Part shown: piece after piece, positions 38,096-47,126 of the stretch
Layout of the letters: the number at the start of each line of letters is the position of its first letter
Position numbering within the stretch: position 1 is the stretch's first letter
Assembly: GCF_000514815.1 (NCBI RefSeq)
Contig: NZ_AZWQ01000023.1
Span: 62,001-126,000 of the forward strand
DNA length: 64,000 nt
Direction of reading: 5' to 3'
DNA from: Salinispora fenicalii
Lineage (GTDB): Bacteria > Actinomycetota > Actinomycetes > Mycobacteriales > Micromonosporaceae
The notes under the pieces: model-generated
What the model was told of the DNA's origin: nothing
Seen by the model: only the letters and a program-made list of their open reading frames with translations
The model's database searches: none
Made by a program: the position numbers and the translations under genes

Positions 38096-40605
38096 CGCGG
38101 CACCTGCGGCATTCCCAGCCCGACCGGCTGTCGGTTCTCGATGTCCTCGGCCCGTGCCGGTACCTGTTGTCCACGTTCCTCGGTGAACCGGATGGAGGGG
38201 TCGGGCACCTCGGGTGCGTTGACGAACGAGGTGAACCGGCCCAGCCGGGCCGGGTCCTCGAGGACGTCGCGCCACTCGTCGGAGTACGACCCCACGTGCC
38301 GGGCCATCGCCGCGTCCAGCTCGGCGCAGAGCCCGAGCGAGTCGTCCACGATGACCGCGCTGAGGTGCTCCAGGCCGCCGTCCATCGCCTCGATCCAGGC
38401 GGCGGTACGTTGCAGCCGGTCCGCGGTGCGGATGTAGTACATCAGGAACCGGTCGATCAGGCGTACCAGTGCCGCGGTGTTCAGGTCGGTGGCGATGAGG
38501 TCGGCGTGCCGGGGCCGGAATCCGCCGTTGCCGCCGACGTAGAGGTTCCAGCCGGCCTCGGTGGCGATGATGCCGAAGTCCTTGCCGCGTGCCTCGGCGC
38601 ACTCCCGGGCGCAGCCGGAGACCGCTGCTTTGATCTTGTGGGGGGCGCGGAGCCCGCGGTAGCGCAGCTCCAGCGCGATTGCCAACCCGACCGAGTCCTG
38701 TACCCCGTACCGGCACCAGGTGGACCCGACACACGACTTCACCGTCCGCAGTGCCTTGCCGTACGCGTGGCCGGACTCGAAGCCCGCGTTGACCAGCCGG
38801 CGCCAGATCTGCGGCAACTGCTCCACCCGCGCGCCGAGCAGATCGATGCGTTGCCCGCCGGTGATTTTCGTGTAGAGCGCGAAGTCCCGGGCCACCTCGC
38901 CGAGCACAATCAACTTCTCCGGGGTGATCTCGCCGCCGGGGATTCGGGGCACGACCGAGTAGCTGCCATCCCGTTGCAGGTTGGCCAGGAAGTGGTCATT
39001 GGTGTCCTGTAGCGACGCTCGCTCGTCGTCGAGGAGGTGCCCGGCGCCGAGGGAAGCCAGGATTGACGCCACCACCGGCTTGCAGATGTCACAGCCATCT
39101 CCCCGGCCGTACTCGGTGATCAGGTTGGAGAAGGTGCGGATTCCGCGGACCCGGATGAGGTCGAAGAGCTCCTGGCGGCTCACCTCGAAGTGTTCGCAGA
39201 GCCCGCGGGGCTGCCCAACTCCGGCGGCGTCGAGCAGCTGCCGGAGCATCGGTACGCAGGAGCCGCAGCTGGTGCCGGCCCGGGTGCACGCCTTGAGGGT
39301 CGGCACGTCGGCCGCGCCGCCGGCGATCGCCGCGTCCAGGTCGGCGCGGGTCACCCCGTTGCAGGAGCAGACCTGCGTGGAAGCGGGGAGCGCCGCCGCT
39401 CCGGTGCCCGCTCCGGCCGGGGCGAGCAGCGCGAGCGGTGCGGCGGGCAGCGCCTGACCGATGCTGGCCCGCAACGTCGGATACGCCTCGGCGTCGCCGA
39501 CCAGCACGCCGCCGAGCAGCGTCTGCGCGTCGTCGGAGAGGACCAGCTTCGCGTACACCCGGGTGGCCGGATCGGTGAAGGTCACGTCGAGTGAGCCCGG
39601 GGTGGTGCTGTGGGCGTCGCCGAAGGAGGCGACGTCCACGCCGAGCAGCTTCAGTTTGGTGGCGGTGTCCGCGTCGGGGACGGTGGCCGTCCCGCCGACC
39701 AGCCGGTCGGCCACCGTCTCCGCCATCGCGTAGCCGGGGGCGACCAGACCGTGGCAGGTGCCGTCTACGGCGGCGCACTCGCCGACCGCCCAAATCCGCT
39801 CATCGGCACTGCGGCAGGTGCGGTCGACCAGTACCCCGCCGCGGTGGCCAAGGGGCAGGTCGGTGGCGCGGGCCAGCTCGTCCCGGGGGCGGATACCGGC
39901 CGCCACGACGACCAGGTCGGCGGCCACCCGACCGCCGTCCGCCAGCTCCAGTTGGGCCACCGAGCCGTCCGGGCCGGGGCGCAGCGCGCTGGTGGCGACC
40001 CCGAGGTGGCAGGCGACGCCCAAGTCCTCGACGTAACGGCGCAGCAGCGCCCCGCCGGCGGCGTCCACCTGCACCGGCATCAGCCGCGGCGCGAACTCCA
40101 CGACGCTGGTGGCGAGCCCGAGTAGCCGCAGCGCGTTCGCCGCCTCCAGGCCGAGCAGCCCACCGCCGATCACCGCGCCCCGCCGGCGGCCCCGGGCGTG
40201 CGTGCGGATCGCGGCCAGGTCGTCCAGGGTGCGGTAGGTGAAGACTCCCGGCAGGTCGACGCCGTCGATCGGCGGCACGAAGGGGGACGAGCCGGTCGCC
40301 AACACCAGTGCGTCGTACGGGTACTCGTCGGTGGCCGTTGTCACGATGCGTCGGTTTCGGTCGATCCCGGTGACCGGCACACCGAGCCGCAGCTGTACCC
40401 GCGGATCCGGGGTGTGCAGGTTCAGTTCGGCTGCCCCCACCCCGTCGAAGAGGGCAGAGAGACGCACCCGGTCGTACGCGGGTTGGGGCTCCTCACCGAG
40501 CACGGTTACCCGCCACCGACCGTCGCTGTCGCGGGCGCGCAACGCGTCCACGAACCGCTGGCCGACCATGCCGTTGCCGACGACGACCAGTTGGCTTTCC
40601 CTCAT
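38092..40605 (-). CDS. nirB: NADH-dependent nitrite reductase large subunit NirB
   Basis: Reduces nitrite to ammonium with siroheme in the cytosol. The 837-residue protein has an N-terminal FAD domain (VVVGNGMVGQRF), an NAD domain (VIGGGLLGLEAANAL), a BFD-type 2Fe-2S domain (CSCNGVTRADL, CGSC) and C-terminal nitrite/sulfite reductase repeats with the siroheme/4Fe-4S ligands Cys625, Cys631, Cys665 and Cys669 (CVGSTWC, CAREC). Start ATG 40605 follows GGTGGAGGTG; the longer upstream frame overlaps the previous gene. It is coupled on both sides by ATGA overlaps with the diaphorase and nirD. Confidence 0.95.
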   Translation of the reverse strand: MRESQLVVVGNGMVGQRFVDALRARDSDGRWRVTVLGEEPQPAYDRVRLSALFDGVGAAELNLHTPDPRVQLRLGVPVTGIDRNRRIVTTATDEYPYDALVLATGSSPFVPPIDGVDLPGVFTYRTLDDLAAIRTHARGRRRGAVIGGGLLGLEAANALRLLGLATSVVEFAPRLMPVQVDAAGGALLRRYVEDLGVACHLGVATSALRPGPDGSVAQLELADGGRVAADLVVVAAGIRPRDELARATDLPLGHRGGVLVDRTCRSADERIWAVGECAAVDGTCHGLVAPGYAMAETVADRLVGGTATVPDADTATKLKLLGVDVASFGDAHSTTPGSLDVTFTDPATRVYAKLVLSDDAQTLLGGVLVGDAEAYPTLRASIGQALPAAPLALLAPAGAGTGAAALPASTQVCSCNGVTRADLDAAIAGGAADVPTLKACTRAGTSCGSCVPMLRQLLDAAGVGQPRGLCEHFEVSRQELFDLIRVRGIRTFSNLITEYGRGDGCDICKPVVASILASLGAGHLLDDERASLQDTNDHFLANLQRDGSYSVVPRIPGGEITPEKLIVLGEVARDFALYTKITGGQRIDLLGARVEQLPQIWRRLVNAGFESGHAYGKALRTVKSCVGSTWCRYGVQDSVGLAIALELRYRGLRAPHKIKAAVSGCARECAEARGKDFGIIATEAGWNLYVGGNGGFRPRHADLIATDLNTAALVRLIDRFLMYYIRTADRLQRTAAWIEAMDGGLEHLSAVIVDDSLGLCAELDAAMARHVGSYSDEWRDVLEDPARLGRFTSFVNAPEVPDPSIRFTEERGQQVPARAEDIENRQPVGLGMPQVPR

Positions 40606-42038
40606 CGCCCCACCTCCACCGATTCCACGGTGGAGAGCCATTCGACGACGCCGGCGACCGCGTCTCGGCAGGAGCCGCAGCCCGTACCGGCGCGGGTGGC
40701 CGCCACCACGTCGTGGACCGTCCGCGCCCCGCGGCGCCAACTCTCCACCAGGGTTCCTTTGTTGACGTTGTTGCAGTGGCAGACCGTCGCCGCGTCCGGC
40801 ATCAGCGCCGGTGTCGTGGTCGGTTCCGCCGGCGCCGGGCCGAGTGCCCGGCCCAGCAGCAGCGACCGTCGGTCGCTGGGCACCGGCTGCCCCCGGTCGA
40901 AGAGCTGGATGACCCTACCGATGGACGGGTTGTCGCCCACCAGGATCGCGGCGGTCAACCGCTCGTGGTTGATTCGCAGTCGGGCGTACGTGCCACCGGC
41001 CGGGTCGGTGAAGGTCAGCTCCTCACCGGGGCCGCCGCCGGGGTCACCCATGGCCGCCAGGTCGATGCCGGCGGTCTTGAGGCGGGTCACCACCGGCCGT
41101 GGCCGGTACCGGGCCGACGGGTCCGCGCCGCTGAGCACCTGTGCCAGCACCCGCGCCTGCGCCCAGGCCGGGGCCACCAGACCGGTCAGGGTGTCGCCGT
41201 GCTGGGCGCAGTCGCCGATGGCCGAGATGCGCTGGTCGTTGGTGCGTAGCTGGTCGTCGACCAGGACCCCCCGCCGTACGGTCAGGTCGGCGGCCGTGGC
41301 GAGCGCGGTGTCCGGGCGTACGCCGCAGGCAAGCACCAGTAGATCGGCGTCGAGCGACCGGCCGTCGGCCAGCTCGAGACGGACGCCGCGGGGGCCGGCG
41401 AGCACGGCGGTGGCCGGTACGGCCAGCTGGGTGGCTACCCCGAGGTCGGCGAGCGTACGGGCGAGCACGGCCGCCGCGGCCGGGTCGAGTTGCCGCTCCA
41501 TCAGGTACGGCACCGGGTGCACCACGGTCACCTCGAGCCCGCGGCCGGCGAGCCCGCGGGCCGCCTCCAGGCCGAGTAGCCCGCCGCCGAGCACCAGCAC
41601 GCGGCGGGACCGGTCGGCAACGGCGAGGATGCGGCGGCAGTCATCCAGGGTGCGAAACAACATCACCCGCGCCGGCAGCTCCCCGCCGGTCAATCCGGTC
41701 AGCGGGGGGACAACGGCGCGGCTACCGGTGGCCAGGACCAGGTGGTCGTAGTGGATCCGGTCGCCCCGATCGGTGCGAACCGTACGGTTCTCGCGGTCGA
41801 TCGCGGTGACGCAGACCCCGGTGCGCAGGTCGACTCCGTGGCTGGCGACCTCGGTCAGCTGCACCTCCGGCTCCCCGATCGCTCCGGTCAGCAGAGTGGA
41901 GAGCATGATCCGGTTGTATGCGTGGTGCGGTTCTGCCCCGAGCACGGTGACCTTTCGGTCTCCGCCGTGCGCGGAGAGCTCACTGGCGAGGCGGGTACCG
42001 GCCATTCCGTTGCCGATGATCACGATCCGGTCGGTCAC
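40602..42038 (-). CDS. NasB/NirB-like FAD diaphorase with BFD domain
   Basis: A 478-residue protein equivalent to the N-terminal half of NirB: FAD motif VIIGNGMAGTRLASEL, NAD motif VLGGGLLGLEAARGL, then a C-terminal BFD 2Fe-2S domain (CHCNNVNKGTLVES, CGSC). It has no siroheme domain. Located between nasA and nirB with 4-base overlaps on both sides, it most likely passes electrons from NAD(P)H to the nitrate reductase NasA. It is paralogous to the adjacent NirB N-terminal half, suggesting a local duplication in the past. The GTG start overlaps the nasA stop. Confidence 0.87.
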   Translation of the reverse strand: MTDRIVIIGNGMAGTRLASELSAHGGDRKVTVLGAEPHHAYNRIMLSTLLTGAIGEPEVQLTEVASHGVDLRTGVCVTAIDRENRTVRTDRGDRIHYDHLVLATGSRAVVPPLTGLTGGELPARVMLFRTLDDCRRILAVADRSRRVLVLGGGLLGLEAARGLAGRGLEVTVVHPVPYLMERQLDPAAAAVLARTLADLGVATQLAVPATAVLAGPRGVRLELADGRSLDADLLVLACGVRPDTALATAADLTVRRGVLVDDQLRTNDQRISAIGDCAQHGDTLTGLVAPAWAQARVLAQVLSGADPSARYRPRPVVTRLKTAGIDLAAMGDPGGGPGEELTFTDPAGGTYARLRINHERLTAAILVGDNPSIGRVIQLFDRGQPVPSDRRSLLLGRALGPAPAEPTTTPALMPDAATVCHCNNVNKGTLVESWRRGARTVHDVVAATRAGTGCGSCRDAVAGVVEWLSTVESVEVGR

Positions 42039-44182
42039 GTCGCCGCCACCTTCTCCACTCGTACCGCGCAGATCTTGAATTCCGGCATCCCGGAGATCGG
42101 GTCGACGGCGTCGTTGGTGACCGTGTTGGCGCGGGCGGTGCCGCCCCAGTGGAACGGGGCGAAGACGGTGTCCGGCCGGATCGCCGGGCTGAGTCGGGCC
42201 GGCGCGACCAGCTCGCCCCGGCGGGAGCACACTCGGACCGGCTCGCCATCGGTCACGCCGAGCCGGTCGGCCACGTCCGGATGCAGCTCGACGAAGGCTG
42301 CTGGCGCGGCCTGGCGCAGCGCTGGCACCCGTCGGGTCTGTGTTCCTGACTGGTATTGGGCGAGCACCCGTCCCGTGGTGAAGTGCAGCGGGTAGGCGGC
42401 GCACACCTGTTCCGCGGCGGGTCGGTGCTGCACGGCGTGGAATCGGGCACGCCCGTCGGGGGTAGGGAACCGGTCGGCGAAGAGCCGGGGGGTGTCCGGT
42501 CCGTCAATCTGTGGGCAGGGCCAGAACGCTCCCTCCTGTGCGTCAATCCGTTCCCAGCTGATTCCGGCGTAGTCGGCGAGCCCGCCGGCCGAGGCCGCTC
42601 GGAGTTCCTCGAACATCACCTGTGGCTCCGGCGAGAGTGGGGGCTCTCGGTCCCGGTCGGCAGGATGTCCCGGGCGCCGCTCCAGCGCTGTGGCGAGGGC
42701 GGCGAGGAGTTCCAGGTCGGTGCGGACGCCGGGCGGCGGCTTGCGGAGCGCCCGTCGACGCAGGACTCGTCCCTCCAGGTTGGTCATGGTGCCGTCCTCC
42801 TCGGCCCACTGCGCGGTCGGCAGCACCACGTCGGCGAGGGCAGCCGTCTCGGAGCGCAGGAAGTCGACGACCACCAGCAGATCGAGGTCGTGCAGGCGGC
42901 CCTCGATCCGGGCCGCCCGGGGCGCGGAGACCACCGGGTTGGAGCCGAACACCAGCAGCGCCTTCGGCCCGTCCGGGGTGCCGAGCGAGTCCAGCAGCCG
43001 GTACGCGGGAATCCCCGGCCCCGGTAGGGCCTCCGCTGGTACGCCCCAGACCGCGGCGACGTGCGCTCGGTCGGCGGGGTTGTCGATGCGGCGGTAGCCG
43101 GGAAGCTGGTCGGCCTTCTGGCCGTGTTCCCGGCCACCCTGGCCGTTGCCCTGCCCGGTCAGGCAGCCGTAGCCGGAGCCGGGGCGGCCGGGCAGGCCGA
43201 GGGCGAGCGCCAGGTTCACGTACCCGGTGACGGTGTCGACCCCCTTGGCGTGTTGCTCGGCGCCGCGGGCGGTGAGGATGATCGCCCGCAGGGCGTCGCC
43301 CAGCGCGCGTGCGGTCGTCTCCAGATCGGCCACCGACACCCCGGAGAGCGCCTCGGCGCGGGCCGGCCACCACTCCGCCACCGCCCGACGGACCTCGTCG
43401 AAGCCGGTGGTACGGCCGGCGACGTAGCCGTGGTCAACGAGTCCTTCGGCGAGCGCGATGTGTAGCAGCGCGTTGGCCACCGCCAGGTCGGTGCCGGGCA
43501 GCGGCTGTAGGTGCAGGTCGGCCTGGCGGGCGGTGGCGGTGATGCGCGGGTCCACCACGATCAGCCGCCCCCCTCGGCGGCGTTGCTCGGTCAGCCAGCG
43601 CACCAGTGGGGGCATCGTCTCGGCCGGGTTCGCGCCGACCAGCAGCAGGGTGTCGGCGCTGCCCAGGTCGGCCAGGGGAAAGGGGAGGCCCCGGTCAATG
43701 CCGAAGGCGCGCATCCCGGCGGCCGCCGCCGACGACATACAGAATCGCCCGTTGTAGTCGATGTGTCGGGTCCGGAGCACTACCCGGGCGAACTTGCCCA
43801 GCGCGTACGCCTTCTCGTTGGTGAGGCCACCGCCACCGAAGACGGCGACCGCGTCCCGCCCGTGGTCGGCCTGGACGGTGCGGATCCCCGTGACGATCCG
43901 GTCCAGGGCCGCCTCCCAACTCGCCGGGCGCAGCTCGCCGCTGGCCGGGTCGCGAAGCAGCGGGGTGGTGAGGCGATCCGGGTGCTCCAGCAGTTCGGCG
44001 GCGGTCCAGCCCTTCTGGCAGAGCCCGCCCTGGTTGGTGGGGAACCAGCGGGGGAGTACGGCCACCTCGCCGTCGGTCTCGCGCAGCGTCATCCCGCACT
44101 GGAGAGCGCAGTACGGGCAGTGCGTCGCCGTCTCGTTGGGGGGTCGTCCGGTAGCGGTGGCGGGGCGCGTACCGTCTGTCAT
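42035..44182 (-). CDS. nasA: Assimilatory nitrate reductase catalytic subunit NasA
   Basis: Cytosolic molybdopterin enzyme reducing nitrate to nitrite. The 715-residue protein has an N-terminal 4Fe-4S cluster with Cys22, Cys25, Cys29 and Cys55 (HCPYCALQCG, GLCQKGW), Mo-bis-MGD binding blocks (GGGGLTNEKAYALGKFARVV, GANPAETMPP, FCMSSAAAAGM), and the C-terminal molydopterin dinucleotide domain (LHFTTGRVLAQYQSGTQTRR). No twin-arginine signal is present. It heads the nasA-diaphorase-nirB-nirD operon, with a GlnR-type operator 25 bases upstream of its ATG. Confidence 0.95.
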   Translation of the reverse strand: MTDGTRPATATGRPPNETATHCPYCALQCGMTLRETDGEVAVLPRWFPTNQGGLCQKGWTAAELLEHPDRLTTPLLRDPASGELRPASWEAALDRIVTGIRTVQADHGRDAVAVFGGGGLTNEKAYALGKFARVVLRTRHIDYNGRFCMSSAAAAGMRAFGIDRGLPFPLADLGSADTLLLVGANPAETMPPLVRWLTEQRRRGGRLIVVDPRITATARQADLHLQPLPGTDLAVANALLHIALAEGLVDHGYVAGRTTGFDEVRRAVAEWWPARAEALSGVSVADLETTARALGDALRAIILTARGAEQHAKGVDTVTGYVNLALALGLPGRPGSGYGCLTGQGNGQGGREHGQKADQLPGYRRIDNPADRAHVAAVWGVPAEALPGPGIPAYRLLDSLGTPDGPKALLVFGSNPVVSAPRAARIEGRLHDLDLLVVVDFLRSETAALADVVLPTAQWAEEDGTMTNLEGRVLRRRALRKPPPGVRTDLELLAALATALERRPGHPADRDREPPLSPEPQVMFEELRAASAGGLADYAGISWERIDAQEGAFWPCPQIDGPDTPRLFADRFPTPDGRARFHAVQHRPAAEQVCAAYPLHFTTGRVLAQYQSGTQTRRVPALRQAAPAAFVELHPDVADRLGVTDGEPVRVCSRRGELVAPARLSPAIRPDTVFAPFHWGGTARANTVTNDAVDPISGMPEFKICAVRVEKVAAT

Positions 44183-44206
44183 GTCGGTGAAGCGTGCCGG
44201 CAGGGG

Positions 44207-44244
44207 GTTTCCGGCCCGGTTCCCACGTGTTTCGGTCCGGTCAA
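44207..44244 (-). promoter_or_regulatory. GlnR-type operator upstream of nasA
   Basis: Reading the minus strand: TTGAC-N6-GAAAC-N6-GAACC-N6-GAAAC. The spacing exactly fits the actinobacterial GlnR pattern gTnAC-n6-GaAAC-n6-GtnAC-n6-GaAAC; both GAAAC boxes are perfect. It ends 24 bases before the nasA start codon. The nas-nir operon is therefore probably activated or controlled by GlnR under nitrogen limitation, together with the HemD-type regulator. Confidence 0.8.
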
Positions 44245-44295
44245 GTCGGGCGCACTGCCGCGGCGAGATAGATGACTGATGGTCATACCCCTGGG

Positions 44296-44301
44296 TAGGC
44301 T
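44296..44301 (+). promoter_or_regulatory. Candidate leaderless promoter of the toxin-antitoxin pair
   Basis: TAGGCT ends 6 bases before the antitoxin ATG at 44308; ATGACT (44272-44277) lies 18 bases upstream as a possible -35. Confidence 0.5.
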
Positions 44302-44307
44302 GCCGGA

Positions 44308-44565
44308 ATGACTGCCAAGGTGACCCTGTCGTTCGCCGACGAGACGATCGAGCAGGCCCGGTGGTTCGCCCGACGGGAGGGGCTCTCCCTCTCCGCCTGG
44401 ATGGACCAGGCCGCCCGGGAGAAGACGCTGCGTGCGGTCTTCTCCGCGCACGCCGATGCGGTCAGCCGGGCTGGTCTCGACTGGGAAGCTGCCGCGCTCG
44501 CTGACGCCCACGAGGTGGGGCTGGTTGAGGACCTGCTCCTCGGTGGCCGTCCGCGTGCTGCGTAG
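44308..44565 (+). CDS. Antitoxin of a MazEF-like pair
   Basis: An 85-residue protein whose N-terminal half resembles a ribbon-helix-helix DNA-binding region (MTAKVTLSFADETIEQARWF, then REGLSLSAWMDQAAREKTLR) and whose C-terminal half (residues 45-85, AHADAVSRAGLDWEAAALAD) is acidic and probably wraps the toxin. It overlaps the start of the downstream MazF/PemK-like gene, a usual antitoxin-first layout. Leaderless transcription is likely. Confidence 0.8.
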   Translation: MTAKVTLSFADETIEQARWFARREGLSLSAWMDQAAREKTLRAVFSAHADAVSRAGLDWEAAALADAHEVGLVEDLLLGGRPRAA

Positions 44566-44848
44566 GGGCGAGGTCTGGCGGATCTCGGGCGCCCGGGAGC
44601 GGCTGGGGCTGGTCGTTAGCTCCGACGTCTACAACGCCACCGCGGTGCCGATCGTGATCGTGGCGGAGGTGGTGGAGACGGCGTTGCTGCGGGACTCCCC
44701 CCTCGCGGTGTCGATGGGCGAGCGGGTGGTGATGCCGGACCGGCTCTCCTCGCCAATGAAGCAGTGGTTCTCCGAGTGTGTGGACGTGGCCGACCAGGAG
44801 GTCATGCGTCGGGTTGGCCGGGCGCTGCGCATCCTGCAACAACTCTGA
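44555..44848 (+). CDS. MazF/PemK-family toxin
   Basis: A 97-residue protein with the MazF/PemK beginning MLRRGEVWRISGARERLG and the strand LVVSSDVYNATAVPIVIVAE; it ends in a helix (EVMRRVGRALRILQQL). MazF-type proteins are sequence-specific endoribonucleases. GTG 44555 was chosen for family-like N terminus and GGTGG upstream; GTG 44543 is possible. It overlaps the antitoxin gene by 11 bases. The pair lies between nasA and narK, transcribed away from nasA. Confidence 0.82.
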   Translation: MLRRGEVWRISGARERLGLVVSSDVYNATAVPIVIVAEVVETALLRDSPLAVSMGERVVMPDRLSSPMKQWFSECVDVADQEVMRRVGRALRILQQL

Positions 44849-45048
44849 GTCATCCCGTCGATCGCGCCGCTGATCGACAGCGCTTCTCACGGGCCGGTGG
44901 GCAGCTCGGTGCGAGCACCGTTGCCTCCCCGAATCCGGCGACGAACGCTGCGGTAACGCCGGCTTTCTAGGTTCCAGCCGGGCCCGCTCGACACCGACCA
45001 GCCGGTGCACCCGGCGGGCCAGGACGGCCCGGCCGGAAGGAGCGCCTG

Positions 45049-46419
45049 ATGACGACGACGAGCGTGCCCGCGACGACCACAGCGGAGGAGATCGACCTAC
45101 AACGCGGCCGGGGCCGCTGGGTGGGCCACTGGGCTCCGGAGGACGATTATTTCTGGCGGACCGTCGGCCGGGCTGTCGCCCGGCGCAATCTCATCTATTC
45201 GATCTTCGCCGAGCACATCGGGTTCTCCATCTGGCTGCTCTGGAGCATCGTGGTGGTCCGGTTGGGCGATGTCGGGTGGACGCTGACCACCAGCCAGGCG
45301 CTCTGGCTGACCGCCGTGCCCAGCGGCGTCGGCGCGCTGCTGCGGCTGCCCTACACCTTCGCGGTGCCGGTCTTCGGTGGGCGGAACTGGACCGTGATCT
45401 CGGCCCTGCTGCTGATCATCCCGGCTGCTGGGTTGGCCTGGGCGGTGCAGCATCCGGAGATCGGCTTCGTCCCGCTGCTGCTGATCGCCGCCACCGCCGG
45501 GTTCGGCGGCGGGAACTTCGCCTCCAGCATGGCGAACATCTCGTTCTTCTATCCGGAGCGGGAGAAGGGGTGGGCGCTGGGACTGAACGCGGCCGGCGGC
45601 AACATCGGGGTCGCCGTCGTGCAGTTCCTGGTGCCGCAGGTGATCGTGCTCGGCGGTGGTCTCGCGCTGGCCCGAGCCGGCTTGATGTATCTCCCGCTCG
45701 CGGTGATCGCTGCGGTCTGTGCCTACCTGTTCATGGACAACCTGGCCGAGGCCAAGGCGGACGTGGGGCCGGTGTGGTCCTCGCTGCGGGACCGGAACAC
45801 CTGGATCATGTCGTTGCTGTACGTCGGCACGTTCGGCTCGTTCATCGGCTACTCGGCGGCCTTCCCGACCCTACTCAACGGGGTCTTCGGCCGGCCCGAC
45901 ATCGCGCTGTCCTGGGCGTTCCTCGGTGCGGCGGTGGGCTCGCTCTGCCGACCCTTCGGTGGTCGTCTCGCCGACATCGTCGGTGGTGCCCGGGTCACCG
46001 TGGCCAGCTTCGTGTTGATGACCGGCGGTGCGTACCTGGCGCTGTGGTCGGTGCGGGAGCGCTGGCTGGAGCTCTTCTTCCTGGCGTTCATGCTGTTGTT
46101 CGTGGCGACCGGGGTCGGCAACGGATCGACGTACCGGATGATCTCTCGGATCTTTCAGGTGCGGGGGGAGGAGCTTGGCGGTTCGCCGGAGATCATGCGC
46201 GCCATGCGCCGGCAGGCGGCCGGGGCGCTCGGGATCATCTCCGCGGTCGGCGCCTTCGGCGGCTTCCTGGTCCCGATCTGCTACGCGTGGGCGAAGTCGG
46301 CGTACGGCAGCATCCAGCCCGCGCTGTGGTTCTATGCCGGCTTCTTTCTGGTGCTGACCGTGCTGACGTGGGCTGTGTACCTGCGACCGGGGGCGCGGCT
46401 GGCCGCGGCTCGAGTGTGA
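45049..46419 (+). CDS. narK: Nitrate/nitrite transporter NarK-type (MFS)
   Basis: A 456-residue major-facilitator protein of the nitrate/nitrite porter family with about 12 hydrophobic segments. The family signatures are visible as GFGGGNFASSMANISFFYP in TM5 and GVGNGSTYRMI in TM11. It starts at ATG 45049 with AAGGAG close upstream. Its position beside the nas-nir operon indicates nitrate uptake or nitrite exchange for assimilation. A clear GlnR box was looked for in its 200-base upstream region and not found. Confidence 0.94.
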   Translation: MTTTSVPATTTAEEIDLQRGRGRWVGHWAPEDDYFWRTVGRAVARRNLIYSIFAEHIGFSIWLLWSIVVVRLGDVGWTLTTSQALWLTAVPSGVGALLRLPYTFAVPVFGGRNWTVISALLLIIPAAGLAWAVQHPEIGFVPLLLIAATAGFGGGNFASSMANISFFYPEREKGWALGLNAAGGNIGVAVVQFLVPQVIVLGGGLALARAGLMYLPLAVIAAVCAYLFMDNLAEAKADVGPVWSSLRDRNTWIMSLLYVGTFGSFIGYSAAFPTLLNGVFGRPDIALSWAFLGAAVGSLCRPFGGRLADIVGGARVTVASFVLMTGGAYLALWSVRERWLELFFLAFMLLFVATGVGNGSTYRMISRIFQVRGEELGGSPEIMRAMRRQAAGALGIISAVGAFGGFLVPICYAWAKSAYGSIQPALWFYAGFFLVLTVLTWAVYLRPGARLAAARV

Positions 46420-46499
46420 TTTCGGCCATCACCGGCCGGTGCCGCGGGCGGGAAACCGGCCTGCCCCGGCCCAGCCCGGCGGGTCGATTGGACCCCGTT

Positions 46500-46528
46500 T
46501 TGCCGGCTGGCTCGGCGTTGGGTATCGT
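46500..46528 (+). promoter_or_regulatory. Candidate rplM promoter
   Basis: TTGCCG (46500-46505) and TATCGT (46523-46528) are separated by 17 bases, in the 243-base narK-rplM spacer. The leader would be about 128 bases. Confidence 0.4.
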
Positions 46529-46662
46529 TACCTGCTGTTGTGCGACATCTAGGGGCGTGCCGTCTGAGGTGCGCTTGGTCGTTCGTGCGCGTTGGCTCGG
46601 CCTGAAAGTCATGGTCACCCCGGCGCGCAGGCCCCAGACCGACGACGAGACAAGGTAAACCT

Positions 46663-47106
46663 GTGCGTACGTACAGCCCGAAGCCGGGTGAGATCGAGCG
46701 TCAGTGGCACGTTATCGACGCCTCTGATGTCGTGCTGGGCCGCTTGGCCACCCATGCCGCCACGCTGCTGCGCGGCAAGCACAAGCCGACTTTCGCGCCG
46801 CACGTCGACACGGGCGACTTTGTCGTCATCGTGAACGCCGGCAAGGTCGCGCTGACCGGTAACAAGCGGCAGCAGAAGATCGCCTACCGGCACTCCGGTT
46901 ACCCCGGCGGCCTCAAGCAGGTCGGCTACGACGAGCTGCTGACCAAGCGTCCCGAGCGGGCCATTGAGCTGGCCGTGAAGGGCATGCTCCCGCACAACAA
47001 GCTGGGCCGGAAGCTGATCAAGAAGCTGAAGGTCTACGCCGGTGCCGAGCACCCGCACGGCGCGCAGCAGCCAGTGCCGTTCGAGATCAAGCAGATCGCG
47101 CAGTGA
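46663..47106 (+). CDS. rplM: 50S ribosomal protein L13
   Basis: L13 binds early to 23S rRNA domains during 50S assembly. The 147-residue product starts [20 protein letters not shown] from a GTG codon and contains [34 protein letters not shown] and [10 protein letters not shown], all family-typical. It is translationally joined to rpsI. In many actinobacteria rplM-rpsI follow truA closely; here the two are about 31.6 kb apart. Confidence 0.98.
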   Translation: MRTYSPKPGEIERQWHVIDASDVVLGRLATHAATLLRGKHKPTFAPHVDTGDFVVIVNAGKVALTGNKRQQKIAYRHSGYPGGLKQVGYDELLTKRPERAIELAVKGMLPHNKLGRKLIKKLKVYAGAEHPHGAQQPVPFEIKQIAQ

Positions 47107-47126
47107 GCGCGGGCGAAGGAAGCAGC

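Noticed and set aside
40198..41751. 517-codon plus-strand frame opposite nirB and the diaphorase
   Set aside because: Ser/Arg/Thr-rich antisense translation without family features.
44849..45048. Possible GlnR operator before narK
   Set aside because: GTAAC at about 44950 is not followed by GAAAC-type boxes at 6-base spacing on either strand.
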